From assembly GCA_964036665.1 (NCBI GenBank), contig OZ038528.1, positions 13,584,501 through 13,648,500 of the forward strand: a stretch of 64,000 bases of DNA, written 5' to 3'. Both the position numbers and the translations under genes were made by a program. Source of the stretch: Gordius sp. MW1 (taxonomy: Eukaryota; Nematomorpha; Gordioida; Gordea; Gordiidae). Positions 50,597 to 63,675 of the stretch are shown here, in pieces (positions within the stretch are counted from its first letter, which is position 1; the number at the start of each line of letters is the position of its first letter). The notes beneath the pieces were generated by a model that worked only from the letters and a program-made list of their open reading frames with translations, made no database searches and was not told the DNA's origin.

Positions 50597-51560
50597 AATC
50601 AAAAATTTGGCCAATGGTCACTTTTTCTCTATTGGTCAGTACCAACAGATACTCTATAAGTCAATGATAGCCAAAAAAAACGGGAAAAAAAATTTTGATG
50701 CTCACTTTGGCCAATGGTCATTTTTTTCCATTGGTCAGCAGCCAGCACACGGTAAAAGTGGATATAAATTCATAAGAGTAAAAAAAAACGAAAAAAAAAT
50801 TTCGAATCACATTTTGGCCAATGGTCATTTTTTCCATTGGTCAGCAGCCAGGACACGGTAAAAGTGGATATAAATTCATAATAGTCAAAAAAAAAAACGA
50901 AAAAAAAGTTTTCGAATCACATTTTGGCCAATGGTCATTTTATTCCATTGGTCAGCAGCCAGCGGACGGCCAAAAAGTCATAATAGCAATGGTAGTAACA
51001 AGAACAATCATAATAGTCAAAAAAAAAACGAAAAAAATAATTTCGATTCACATTTTGGCCAATGGTCATTTTTTCCATCGGTCAGGAGCCAGCGGACGGC
51101 CAAAAAGTCATAATAGCAATGGTAGTAACAGGAACAATCATAATAGTCAAAAAAAACAAAAAAATAATTTTGATTCACATTTTGGCCAATGGTCATTTTT
51201 TTCATTGGTCAGCAGCCAACGGAAGGCCAAAAAGTCTTATTATCAATGATAGTAACAAGAACAATCAGAAGAGTCAAAAAAACTCCGGGATTCTAACCCC
51301 AAAACTAGTTAAATTGCATAGCAATTAGAAGTAAACAACTTTTATTTATGTTTATTATATAACATTGGTCAGCAGCCAGCGGACGGCCAAAAAGTCATAA
51401 TAGCAATGGTAGAAACAGGAACAATCATAATAATCAAAAAAAACGAAAAAAATAATTTCGATTCACATTTTGGCCAATGGTCATTTTTTTCATTGGTCAG
51501 CAGCCAGCGGACGGCCAAAAATTCTTATTATCAATGATAGTAACAAGAACAATCATAAGA
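50597..51560. repeat. Tandem array, unit about 100-130 bp
   Basis: The words TTTGGCCAATGGTCA, CATTGGTCAGCAGCCA and an A-rich AAAAAACGAAAAAA block recur at about 50605, 50706, 50813, 50924, 51054, 51180 and 51468. Later units add GGACGGCCAAAAAGTC and GTAACAAGAACAATCAT. Open frames across it are periodic and reflect the repeat, not a protein gene. Confidence 0.85.
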
Positions 51561-51835
51561 GTCAAAAAAACTCCGGGATTCTAACCCCAAAACTAGTTAA
51601 ATTGCATAGCAATTAAAAGTAAACAACTTTTATTTATGTTTATTATATAACTAGTTAAATTGCATAGCATTAAAAGTAAACAACTTTTATCTATGTTTAT
51701 TATATAACAAAAACTAGTTAAATTGCATAGCAATTAAAAGTAAACAACTTTTATTTATGTTTATTATATAACTAGTTAAATTGCATAGCAATTAAAAGTA
51801 AACAACTTTTATTTATGTTTATTATATAATAGATA
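51304..51835. repeat. Second tandem unit, about 60 bp, five copies
   Basis: ACTAGTTAAATTGCATAGCA followed by GTAAACAACTTTTATTTATG occurs at about 51304, 51592, 51650, 51715 and 51773. The first copy is separated from the others by units of the neighbouring array, so a compound block of about 288 bp was also duplicated. Confidence 0.85.
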
Positions 51836-51856
51836 ATTTAACAAATCTTATATATA

Positions 51857-51978
51857 ACACACCGAGGGAGATAGAGATGAGGGGTGGGGCACCTCTTATG
51901 CATTAATTTAAAAAATAACACAGCGAGGGAGATAGAGATGAGGGGTGGGGCACTTCTTTCTCATGCATTAATTTAAAA
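51857..51978. repeat. Two-copy tandem repeat, about 60 bp
   Basis: CGAGGGAGATAGAGATGAGG followed by GGTGGGGCAC occurs twice with CATTAATTTAAAAAA between copies. Confidence 0.8.
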
Positions 51979-52447
51979 AAGCGATAACCTAATATACCCA
52001 ATGCAAATAGATAGGGAGGACAACGGACAACGGACAACCAAAAACGAGCCCATAAATTGCATAGCAATTAATATTATACCATTTAGCATTGATTAAAAAG
52101 ATATGTCCCTTGTATTTTGCAATGTAAAAATCATGATCTTTGACCCCACACTTTAAATCCAACACGACACGTTCCGAAAGTATTTTATAATTTTCAACCC
52201 AAAAGCATTTTAAAATTTTCAACCCGAACCCGAAAACATTTCAAAATTTTCCACCCGAACCCGACCCTATGTCGGGTCCGGATCAAGTTTCGGTCACCCG
52301 TGCAGGTCTCTACTATGGATATATGGCTGAAAAATTCATCAAGATATGAAAGGGAAATCAAGTATTTAAATTGCCCGAAGAGAACTACCTCTATAATTCA
52401 TAAAATTGCTACTTATTTAGTGTGGGAGGGCGAGGTAATCTTGTGGG

Positions 52448-54964
52448 TAGTGATGGGAAAACCCGGGGTTTTCTAAACCCAAGCCTGAGGTTTTGGGTTA
52501 GGTTGTTTTAAAACCTCGAGGTTTTAAACCTCCCTAACGTAAAACCTTTTAGGCTTAGCATGGGTTTTGCATCCACCTAAGGGTTCCCCAACGTCCCTAC
52601 CTAAAATTTTGGGGCAAGATTCAAACTCTAGCCCAAAACATTAGGTCGGAACGAAATGCAAAACCCCGAGAAACCCCCAAGGTCAGGTCACCTTGGGGTT
52701 TCCATTCATAAGGTATGGATTTTATATCCTAATGTTTCGGCTGAATGACGGTCACTAAGCAATTTTATAAAATAGATTCTTAATTATCATTTGTTTTGAT
52801 TTAAAAAATAAATTAAAATAATGTTGTATCCTAATATCAATATATAAAATAATAATATCAAATAAATACTCTACTATATTGTAATAAAAAATGTAAATGT
52901 ATTATATCGGTTTTGGCCATCTATAAACTATTTTAATTTAGATTAACATATTATATCCTTATCTTATACCACGCATGTAGTAGTAGCACAGCACTATACC
53001 ATATAACTCCCCCCCCCCTTCTCTTTCCCTTCTCACACAACCCAGCGTATAATGCGAGCATGGGGATACCCTTGCTCCAAAATATTCACACCCAAAGAGC
53101 AAGGCAGTCGCCTTGCTCCAACCCTGCTCTACTCCGGGCCATCCCTGTTCCCAACCCCGTTCCAACCCCACATAACCCAAATATTATTTTGTATGGGAGG
53201 CGATGCGCTACTATGCTATGACGCATACATATCCATATGCATAAGTTAGGGAGGGAGGAGAAGGGGAGAGTGCGTGCTGTGCTGCTACAAGCTATGCTAT
53301 GCATAAGCTATGCAGTAGTTAAGAGTGAACAGACATTACTTACATGGCGTTTAGATGAATTAGCTAATTTAGATTTTACCTGAATATTTTCCCTTAATTT
53401 AACCCTCCAATGTACTTATAGAAATCCCAACCCTGAAGTGACTTATGGGGTTTGTAGGACCCCATTCTTAAAATGATCATAATTTTAAAACCAATAGAGT
53501 AACATGTCTCAAATTTTAAATATAAGTTTAGGAAAGCCTCTTATAGGTTTGTAAAAAAATTAATTTAATTATAAATACTAATTTTAAATTTATATGCAAT
53601 TTACCAAACACTAAGAAAATGAATAAAAATCAAAATGACATGTTTTATTTTTGTAATGGAGACCAAACAGTTAGTAGAAATATAAAAAGCAAATGTTTTT
53701 TTATTAAAAGAAGGTTTGAATAATATAAAAAACATGCATTCATGATAAAATGATTATACAGGAAAAAATTAGAAGACTCTAAAATCACTATTATCATCAA
53801 AAAAGACATTAATAAGTTCTTAGGTAAATAATTATTAAGCGGTAACCGATTATCGGAAGGTAGTAAACAATTAAATTTTTACATATTGGTTATTTTTTAA
53901 GTTTTAACAATATATTGTCGCCATCAAGTTGTCCCTATTTTAGACTTTGAATTAAAACATAAAAACATCTAATAAAAATGCCAATATTTGCGAAGATATC
54001 ATCAATAAGTATAAAATTAAAACCACTTGATCAAATAGCCAAATTAATATATTACACCGCCTTCACAGCACGCACGCACCATATTTATTAACAATAACTA
54101 TAATTACTGCATAGCTTGTAGCAGTACAGTACGCTACGCGCTATCCCTTACCCCTCCCTCCCTAGCTTATGCATATGGATATCGATATGTATGCATCATA
54201 GCATAGTAGCGCATCGCCTCCCATACAAAATAATATTTGGGTTATGTGGGGTTGGGAACAGGGATGGCCCGGAGTAGAGCAGGGTTGGAGCAAGGCGACT
54301 GCCTTGCTCTTTGGGTGTGAATATTTTGGAGCAAGGGTATCCCCATGCTCGCATTATACGCTGGGTTGTGTGAGAAGGGAAAGAGAAGGGGGGGGGGAAT
54401 TATATGGTATGGTGCTGTGCTACTACTACATGCGTGGTATAAGATAAGGATATAATGTGTTAATCTAAATTAAAATAGTTTATAGATGGCCAAAACCGAT
54501 ATAATACATTTACATTTTTTATTACAATATAGTAGAGTATTTATTTGATATTATTATTTTATATATTGATATTAGGATACAACATTATTTTAATTTATTT
54601 TTTAAATCAAAACAAATGATAATTAAGAATCTATTTTATAAAATTGCTTAGTGACCGTCATTCAGCCGAAACATTAGGATATAAAAACCATACCTTATGA
54701 ATGGAAACCCCAAGGTGACCTGACCTTGGGGGTTTCTCGGGGTTTTGCATTTCGTTCCGACCTAATGTTTTGGGCTAGAGTTTGAATCTTGCCCCAAAAT
54801 TTTAGGTAGGGACGTTGGGGAACCCTTAGGTGGATGCAAAACCCATGCTAACCTAATAGGTTTAAGGTTAGGTTGGTAACCTCGAGGTTTTCAAACAACC
54901 TAACCTAAAACCTGACCTTGGGCGAACCTCGGGTCCGCCCCACCTAAGGTTTTTCCCACCACTA
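52448..54964. mobile_element. hAT-like element built as a long inverted repeat
   Basis: Ends TAGTGATGGGAAAA and TTTTTCCCACCACTA are inverted, and CTTGTGGG flanks both sides exactly (52440-52447 and 54965-54972). Arms of roughly 860 bp (about 52448-53317 and 54105-54964) are near-complementary; for example ACCACGCATGTAGTAGTAGC at 52969 returns inverted near 54420. The centre (about 53320-54100) is AT-rich and holds a TTAACCCTCCAA start at about 53398 that resembles the piggyBac-like element at 47108. Mirror-image short frames in the two arms are shadows of the repeat. Confidence 0.85.
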
Positions 54965-54972
54965 CTTGTGGG

Positions 54973-57704
54973 GAATGCTCAATTAAGTTTTTTTTTGGCA
55001 ATGAACAAGTCAATTTGGAAAAAGGAAATTAATGATAAATTAGCTTTTCTGTCAAAATTTAATTCAAACAGAAAAAATATATATAAACTTTCGATGAATT
55101 TATAAGTGTCTTAATCTTTTATGCAACTATATATACTCTTAATTAAAAAATTATTCGGTAATCAAAATTTTTTTTAACTTTCTTAAAGCAAAAGTCAAGT
55201 TTGGATAATTCAAAGATTTTTATACAAATACAAGTAGGAGAGCTCAAAATGACTTATTTTACGAGACAAGATTTTTATAAGATAATACGGCAAGGGATAT
55301 ACATTTTTAGGCTAAAAAATTGCCAGTAGGTGAGTGTATGTAAATTATTGTTTTTATTTTATATGGCTGTACAATGTCTAGTGAAGTTTACACTTTCCTA
55401 ACATCAGTTATTTAAGATTAAACAGCGACGAATGGAAATTGGGGTAAATGACGAACAAGTGTTATATGGAAAAGTTTTGTTTTGGTTTCAGGTCTTCGCC
55501 ATTAAACCAGTAGGCCCGGCCGGAAGAACGCATCAGAAATGTAAAATCTCTGCACTGTATAATATGAACATGTCTAAGGAGGACTAACCGTGGCGTTGCG
55601 GTTGAAAATGTTTTAATTGGGTTTTCTAGAAAATTGCAACATGCAAGTCGGGTGCATCGATATAGAGGGTATTGGGGGGTTGCATAATAGTATGTGATTA
55701 TTTAGGAAGCTAAGTATGCAATAAAAGACATGGGCCTAACCAGCATTGGAATCAGAGGGGAGCAATGATTTAGGGAGGGGCAAAATGATCATTTTTTGAA
55801 ATTTTAGCCATAATTTTAATAAATATTTGGATTTAGAGAGCCCCCCCCCCAGGCTACGATCATTGAAAGATATGAATAAAAAAGGCAAAAAGCTAGTAAG
55901 GGCATTAATTACGCCTTTAATTTATGTTCAAATATCTAGAAAGGGCCAACATACGACACCTTCGTGGAAATGCTGAATTATTTATAGCAACAACTGCAAA
56001 AATCATAAATAAATATGTATTAAATGATCGATAGTTAATCATACCTTGTTCTTTGGTAAAGAGAAACTTAGAAATAATTTAGAAGACTTAACCAATAAAA
56101 TATGCATGAAACTTCGTCGATAAAGAAAAAAAAAGCAAAATGCTTTAGCAACCGCTATCGCAAAACGTAGAACGCTAATTAATTGAATGGCTACAATTTT
56201 TTACAATTCATTTAAATTCCTAAAATTTTCATGCAAAATTTAACAACAATTTTAAGGAGCTATTGCCTGACTATCCCGACCAAATACAGATTACAGACAT
56301 CTCATAGGAAAGTAGTTTTCTTAGATCGTTAAAAGTCATTAAGGCATTCTAAAATTATTTCAATAGATCCAACCCCTTCTCATCTTTATGTATTAGTTTA
56401 TTAATTAAGGACTGCTATGGAGAACTCTTAGAGATCAAAAGCTTTATTGTATTCAAGGAGCACGCAGCGCAGCGCACCATATGCTGTAAAAAGTTGTAAA
56501 TCTTGCATAGAGAGATTTATTCGCCATTAATAATAAATTTTATTGATCCCCTGAAGTTATTAGAAACCGCCAATAAAATAATATCATAATATAAAAGTTC
56601 TATCACATTATTTAATATCCTGAATAAATAAATCGCTCGGAGACAATCAATGTCCTCTAGTTTGAACATTAAGAATATAAGGTGCTTAGTTAAAATAAAA
56701 TTTAGCTAATAGCACGGCTTATCGTGCATTAAGCTAATCCCCAACTTTATGGAACTTGTAGTAAAAACCCAGATCGTAAAAATTGAAAAAATGCCGAGCG
56801 GTGATAACCCAAACTTAAAAATAATTCCCATCGACAATTCGGGTCCCTGAAATTTTACATAAAACTTTCCACGAAAAAAAAAGAAAACAAAATAATAAAT
56901 ATTATTATTTGGCGCAAAATATTTGAAGAATTTTGCCCAAACAGTTGCATAAAAACTTCAAAATTTCAAGCCAAAACTCAATTAACTTCGACCTCTAGTC
57001 ACCACTACATGAGTACAACCTACATTGCATATTTAATAGATCAAAAAAATACGAATAGATTGATGGAATACTGAGTTTCTTAGGTTTATCGTAAGAACAT
57101 CATTTATTAGTTTCCCCAAGATTCACCTGTTAAAAAATTCCCCAGACGCATAAAAACAAGATATGTTTCATTAAAACATTACTCTATTTTATCTAAAACA
57201 AACTTTCAGCATTGTTGTTAAGATACCTTTAATTAATCTTTTTGAGAATTGAGGGCGATATTTTCAAAAAGAAAATTTAAAATATACTTTAATTTATGCT
57301 TCATTATGGAAGTCATAATAACCTACCGGTCATTAATAACCCTACCCTGTCTTTTATTTCCTACTTTACCTAATCCTATTATATGTTTGTTTATCCTACA
57401 ATCCCATTTTTGGCATTCGCAAGAGGGAATGGAAATGGGAGCGGAAAAAATTATCGTTACACATGATAAATAATGAAATTCATGGCATACATTACGACGT
57501 TAAGGTAAATAGAAACAGATAAATTAATATAGTGAAAAGCTGAGCTGAAAAAATAGGCATCGACTTATTTAGTCTCACAAAAGGAATAGGAAATAATTCT
57601 AGGTAACTTATAATAAATTATATTTAGTGTAAACTATATTCGGCTTTGTCATTACAAACAAGTTATCATATTAATAGTGAAAACACGATGTAATAAAAAC
57701 GCTT
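54973..57704. other. Intergenic region between hAT element and PDK
   Basis: Contains a degraded MITE at about 55732-55857 (starts CATGGGCCTAACCAGCATTG, C-run near the right end) and a possible orphan 3' exon at 55492-55587. The rest is AT-rich. TTTATT at about 57353 could be a minus-strand poly(A) signal for PDK. Confidence 0.4.
55492..55587 (+). other. Possible orphan terminal exon (weak)
   Basis: A good acceptor (TTTTGGTTTCAG) is followed by a 31-codon frame ending in TAA. It includes FAIKPVGPAGRTHQKCKIS, more protein-like in composition than the surrounding DNA. I could not find an upstream exon with a matching phase in 54973-55490 and do not recognise the peptide. It may be a relic or chance. 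Confidence 0.2.
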
Positions 57705-60700
57705 TCATTTTTTAGATTTTTTGTTAGCTTCTTCTTCCTTTTCCTTAAGGGCCCAATAATCGGGGTCGAGGGGCGGTTCGTATGCTTTATGTTTTATATT
57801 TGGATTGGTTAAGTAATTGCCCTCTTCCACGTGTTCGGGAAGAGGATCAGGGGTTGGTGAGCCACTATATTCGCCGATGGACGTCGATGATGTGTATATT
57901 TTGGTAACGGCCTTGTTAAAAACGGGTAATAACTCGCTAGCATCGCTGGGAAGGACCTTAAAATATTATAAGCAAATGTTTGGTAAATTATGAAGATTTA
58001 AATATATAAAATAAAGCAAGGTATAATGGATGATTTTACCATTACAATTTCACATTCAATCATCCAATAATGGGTATAAGAATATCAAATTTTCAATGTG
58101 TAAGTTAATATACGATTCAACTTCATGGCGCCATATTTTTGTTTGTCGCGGAATCAACAATTTTAGTTTAGTACCATATGAATATGCATTAATAAGCGTA
58201 ATTAAAGGATAAATATTTGTTTTACGAGCAAAAACACAAAGATTGAACAAAAATGAAGTGACGCTCGTATTAAGACGCGGCTTTGTTTTATCATGCATTC
58301 GCTTTTTGAATCTAGATTCAGAATCGCGTATTAAGACGCACCCTTAAGAAGGTAAAAATATATACAACTCCTTGCATTTATAATTAATTTAATCTATAAT
58401 TAAATAGTTAAGTATTACTGAATACAAAATAAATTAACGAAAAGCTATGTTAGGCCTGTCGTAATAAAGCAATATCTTTTATTAACCAAATATGGCGAAT
58501 TAGAAAAACATTAATGCATTTACTTTAAACTTAAATGAACTTAAATACTTTTAGGTACACAACAGCATCCATCCCATAACCGTCCAGACACACTAGCTTA
58601 AGATCACCTTGAAAGTATCTAGCGTATAATCTTGATAACGGCAAACCGAAACCATATCCAGCCTTTAAAATATAATACATCGACAAGTTTAAGAGAAACA
58701 TATTAAAATTAAATTGCCCAAAAAACAGAAAGTTAGGGAATGACAATTTTTTAGTCAATTCATCTCTTAATAAAATTAAAAAATTACAAATATATTTAAA
58801 AATTGTCGTATACATGTATGTAAAAACTTAATTATGGGTGCGTAATCATAGAGAGAAGAGGACCAATATTTAGGATTTTAAATGGATTTTTAACCTAATT
58901 TATAAAAACTTAGAATAAAATTTCGTTAATTAATGTGAGCCTCCAAATTCATGTTACAAAGCCATAAAACACGAACCCGTATCAAAAACTAAAAGATTTT
59001 AAAACATCCCCACTTATTATATTAAACCAAAGGCTAACATTTACTTAGAATCAAATTTTGCTGGCTATCTTATAACATCCAAATAGATTCGTTATTTTAT
59101 TATAATCTATTTGAATTGGTAATCAACCATAGACTTTGTATCAACTAGTGAAACGGCTGGGTTTTGTTTGGTCGACCTTTGATTGACAAAAAATCTTTTG
59201 TCTGTTATCCGAATAAAAAAAAAATTGACGAAGATTTTTTGGTTTGTTTATGTTTAGTCGACTTAAGCCTATGGTCGACCAAACATAACCTAGCCGTTTT
59301 AATAACACTGTATCAAGTAAGGGTTAAAAAGCAAAAATTATGTATGCAATAATAGGCTACGAGAGGGGCAGAAGCCTGACTAGTGGTTTGTGGGCGAGGT
59401 GCGGTGGAATACATGTATTGAAAGAGGTTATTCATTTTGCTCATCGGCACACCACCTCCCTGATCAGAAACTTTGATGGTCAAGTCTTCTTGACCCTTAA
59501 TGATTAGAACTTCAACGTCGGGATAATTTTCGCGTTCCAACCCCTTATGTTCTATAACGGCCCTCAGTGAATTCTGAAATTTAATATAGAAACAATCGAA
59601 AAACTAAACGCTAGAACAACTCTAAATTAGTAAATTTCCATATCTCGGAGCCGAATTTAGCCCGTGTTATTTTTAACTTCCACGATTGATATTATATTAT
59701 TTCAATAAAAACATAAAAAGCAAATTTTTCAATTAAGCAACAACTCTTTGACCTTTACGCGAACCCCCAACTTTAAATACACGATATTTTGGAGAACAAT
59801 CAAACACCAATAAAGCCCAAAATTCCATATTTGATAAAATTCTGAATTTTTAAACACCAAAAAATAACAAAAGTCATTTAATCCTAATTTTCATCTCCTA
59901 CGTATTCAAATGATGCTTAAAACATAGTATATATAAGTATGGGCGAATGTTTTAGTACATACCTTGAACAGCTCAAAGAGGATATGGTATAAATGCGATG
60001 GAACATAAACGACTTGTATAGGCGAGCCTGGTTCTTTTACTATAAAAGGTTAATAAATGTTATTATATGTTTGTAAGTTACCATTTTCCGTTAAAATCTT
60101 CAAGCTGGGAGATGCCAAATAATAATTTTCACAAAGGAATCTGGCGTTTTCGAATGCGTCTGAAAGAATATATAAATTTTCCATTATAATAACCAGACCA
60201 ACAGGTTACATAAGTTTTCGTCCACACAACCAAACTAAAATAAATTTTTTAACATCCCTTCTAAAATACTAAACCAGATCCTAGAGACTTAAAATAAAAT
60301 ATTATCTTAAACCAAATATACCGCGAATTAATAACGTAGGATATAATAATGCTACTTTATTAATAACGTTTAATGTTAATATAAAAAATATTTTTAAAAG
60401 ACTTAAACTTTCAAGATTTGGGGAATTAGTGTAACTTACAATTTAATTTAAAATGTGCATGAATCAATGCATCTGCGAACATAAAATATATTTTTATCCA
60501 TTTATTAATTTTATAGGGATCTAATTTTGTAACAGTTAGTCAAGTTCATTTTTGGCAAAAGTTTATTAATTATGTCCTAATCAAGAGCCCTAAAAGTTTA
60601 TCGTCTCTAATACAACCTATGGTTCGGTTTTAAATATACATTAAGGCCGATTTAATACTAAACTAAAACCGCTAAATCACGGTAAATTTTATTATAAATC

Positions 60701-63675
60701 ATCGGCCTTTTACCATGTTTATGTTAATAAATTAATGTTTAATAGCAAAAGTCTGCTAGGTTGCTCATATTCAAAAAAATAGTTTGTTATTATGTTATTA
60801 TACTTTATTGATATAAATGGAGTTAACCGGATTAAATTCAACGCTTAATGATATAACTACAAAACTGTTCAAGTTTTTTTTTCGAGAAGCTATTCAATTC
60901 ATTAAGGTATATATGGCGTACAAACAAATTGCTCAACTAACTCGATAATACCAAAAAATCAAAAGTTTTCATTTGAAATTATGAAGAATTCTACGCTATT
61001 ATAAATGGTTATAGGCAGTTAAGTTTATTTAGATGCGTGAATAGAAGCCTTTAAGTTGTAAAAAGAAATTAATGTCGAGCAATTATTCTGCGACGCAATC
61101 AGTGCTTTGTTCAAAAAAACCGACAGCTGGTGAGTTATATAATACAGGCCGACTTTTAAACAGGGAGTTCATATGAAGAAGAATAAATAAAATTTGCATT
61201 TTTCTCTGCTACACATAGGACCCAGCAAAATTCATTTCATCGACCCGAGCCCGATGCGATGTTTTATTTTGTTTGAACCCGACCCCGAGCTCGACATTTT
61301 TGATTCACAGCTTTAATGCAAAGGCAAATTTTTCATTTTATATTATAATTAATTGCTAATATAACTGACTACAATTTAAACAATTAATTTTTAAAAAGTA
61401 ATAACTTAATTTAAATCTATAGACTCTTATCTAACTAAAGGTTAAAAATAAAAAATATTATTTTTATATGAAAGTTAATTGACTTCAGCATATATATTTT
61501 AAAATTCTATGTTATGACTAAAGTTCTTTAAGAGGCCATCCCAAAAATCGCCTTCAAGCTTAAAACTTAGTTTTAAACGTTATTAATTCCTTTACAATTG
61601 GTATACGGTGTTAGACAGAATGATCAGTTAATTAATTATATAATAGAATTAACTGCTTGTAAATAGTATAATCTTTACGCTGCCGCCAAAAAGTTGTTTT
61701 ACTGTGAAATTGAACTTAAAAATCAAATTAATTTCAATCTTTTGATATGGCAGAAGCGTCAACAAGATTTTTGGAGTAGAACTGAACAAACATGCAATTT
61801 TAATGTGCGAAAATTAATATTCCATGACTCGGTATTCAACCTACGGTATTAAGTAGTGTGAAATTGAATTTCTATTATTTTAAACAGGGGGAATACGGCA
61901 GATTTATTAATGTATTTAACATACCTTCAACCACCGACCGTACGTTGCAATTAGGATCAATGCAACCAATATTTCGCGGGTGATCAATCATAATTCCACC
62001 AAACATCATCGCTAATTAAAACAATGATTTAATGTAGTCAGTAAAAAACATGTATTTAACGCAGAATCCTGCAATATCAATACTGTGCGGTGCGATTCAA
62101 ACTTAACCGCCAAATATTATTTTAAAACCTAATATAATATTAGAATTTCAGAACAAAACAATGGCATTATAAGTGATAACTTTTAAAAATAGCAGTCAGA
62201 TTGGAGCATCTTATTTAAAAGACATAGCCAACTGTTTATTAAATCACTTTTCACATATCATATACCGGACACAATATTCATTAAAAATTTTCGACCCTAA
62301 AAACCTATCGCATTATAGTCCTCTCTTATATGATTTTAAATGCAATTCATCGTTTTTATTATAAAAGCATTAAATTAAAACGTCAATTTAAACAGATTTT
62401 GTAAAAAAGGATTTAGTTTAATAGTCCATACTTTAATTCCTTAAATTATTCGCTCAATGGGGGGGGGGGGGTTAACATCTTGAGGGAATTGACATTATTT
62501 TTCCATTAAAATGTGCAGTAATATCAAAAACTACGGGTTTTAACCCTAAAACGATGATTTTAAGTTAAAGTTAGGAAGGAAGCGTTACGGTTAATGAAAC
62601 TAACTGTGTTGCGTGATGAGCATTCTGATGCTGATGCGGCTCAAGAAAAACCGATTCAAAAAATATTGTACGTTTTCGGACACCTTAGAGGGGTCGTGCC
62701 CCGATTCCATCATTTCTATTATACCCTGGGCCACGGTTTCCACCACGTTCGTATGCCGATTGCGGATTTTAATCAATGTATCCACAAAGCTATTCAAAAC
62801 GCGTCGAAATTGTATTTTTGAATAACTTTAAAAACTGTTGTAACAAGGATAACACCATAGCATGTAAGGAAATAAGGAAAGATTTATTAAAATTCCAAGT
62901 AGTAAATTATTTTTTAGACTCCCCAATTATATACGCGTTTTAAATTCATTTGTAAAAAAAGTTATGTTGAAGAGCCCTTAATTATTAAAAATTCTAAGCA
63001 GGCGCAAATAATTTATAAAGTTCTAAATAATAACTACGTGAGAGGGTGACGTAAGTAAAAACCAAGTCTTGGAAAAAGACACCAAGAATGTAAAGTTTAA
63101 AAATTTAAAACCGATACAATACATATAACCATGGGCGTAGCCGGGGGGGGGCGTGACGAAAAAAATATTCTTTAATGCCAAAACCCTTAAAAATTAAAAA
63201 AATTTATGTTTTGCCCCTCCCTAATTAAACTTTTAAACGTTTTGCCCCTCCCCCCAATCCAACACCTGGCTACGCCCATGCACAAAACACATGTTTAAAG
63301 CTTGATATAAAAGAGTTTGAACAGACATTCTTTAAAAGACTTTATCGAAATTATAAATTCTTTTATTATAAATATTTGTTGCTTAATAGAAATTTTTAAA
63401 ATTTAAAAATGGTGTGCACTTACTCTTCCTTTATGTAAGCATTACTAGGTGGTATGTCTTCAAATTTAAGGATGTCAATGAAGCTTTGTTTATACCTATT
63501 AACAGTTTTATAAGAGTATTAAATATAGATTACCATTTTTTAACTGTTTGAATTGATGACGTTTGAAGAAGATTATCAGGTAAATAACTAATTTCTCTTA
63601 TCATGTTAGCTAGTCGAACTGGGATTTCATTTTGCAAAAACATGTATGACATGCTTTCACTTGGATTTGATTGAC
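57705..63675 (-). CDS. PDK: Pyruvate dehydrogenase kinase, 3' nine exons (5' end off window)
   Basis: PDK phosphorylates and inactivates the E1 subunit of the mitochondrial pyruvate dehydrogenase complex. Exons in coding order: 63675-63534, 63495-63424, 62825-62605, 62011-61925, 60159-60082, 60039-59963, 59573-59361, 58662-58549, 57956-57705; phases agree and give about 418 residues. The sequence covers [30 protein letters not shown] (regulatory domain with the conserved His), [22 protein letters not shown], then [19 protein letters not shown] (N-box with Glu and Asn), SDQGGGVP (G1), YMYSTAPRP (ATP lid) and [20 protein letters not shown] (G2). The GHKL ATP site is intact. The N-terminus and targeting peptide lie past position 64000. 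The C-terminus runs 83 residues past YLK, longer than human PDKs, and ends in a charged [12 protein letters not shown] stretch. The vertebrate DW motif is not visible; DPDYW occurs instead. BCKDK is less likely because the HTM-FGG-HP and PSHL-H-LFELFK sequences follow PDKs. Confidence 0.92.
61208..61330. mobile_element. hAT-like left-end fragment in PDK intron
   Basis: AGGACCCAGCAAAATTCATT followed by CGACCCGAGCCCGATG and TTTTATTTTGTTTGAACCCG matches the left ends at 23863 and 33207. No right end was found. Confidence 0.5.
63130..63280. mobile_element. CATGGGCGTAGCC MITE in PDK intron
   Basis: Begins CATGGGCGTAGCCGGGGG and ends CACCTGGCTACGCCCATG. Flanks CATATAAC (63122-63129) and CACAAAAC (63281-63288) match at 6 of 8. 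It lies in the intron between the PDK exons at 63424-63495 and 62605-62825. Confidence 0.8.

Larger units (their letters stand above)
49582..52312. mobile_element. 2.7-kb non-autonomous hAT-like element
   Basis: The left end TAGGTAACTGCAAAG resembles the TAGAGACCTGCA terminus of this family; the right end is GTGCAGGTCTCTA. Flanks ATATGGAT (49574-49581) and CTATGGAT (52313-52320) match at 7 of 8 positions. Sub-terminal CAACCCGA/ATTTTCAACCCGA words occur near both ends (about 49610-49750 and 52190-52265). The interior is almost entirely tandem repeats and codes for nothing convincing. Confidence 0.6.

Noticed and set aside
50541-51328. Overlapping frames of 88-142 codons with repeated WSFFSIGQ-type peptides.
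   Set aside because: The peptides follow the tandem DNA repeat in several frames, so they reflect the array and not a gene.
52959-54447. Frames of 65-73 codons present twice as mirror images.
   Set aside because: They lie in the two arms of the inverted repeat and are copies of one non-coding sequence.
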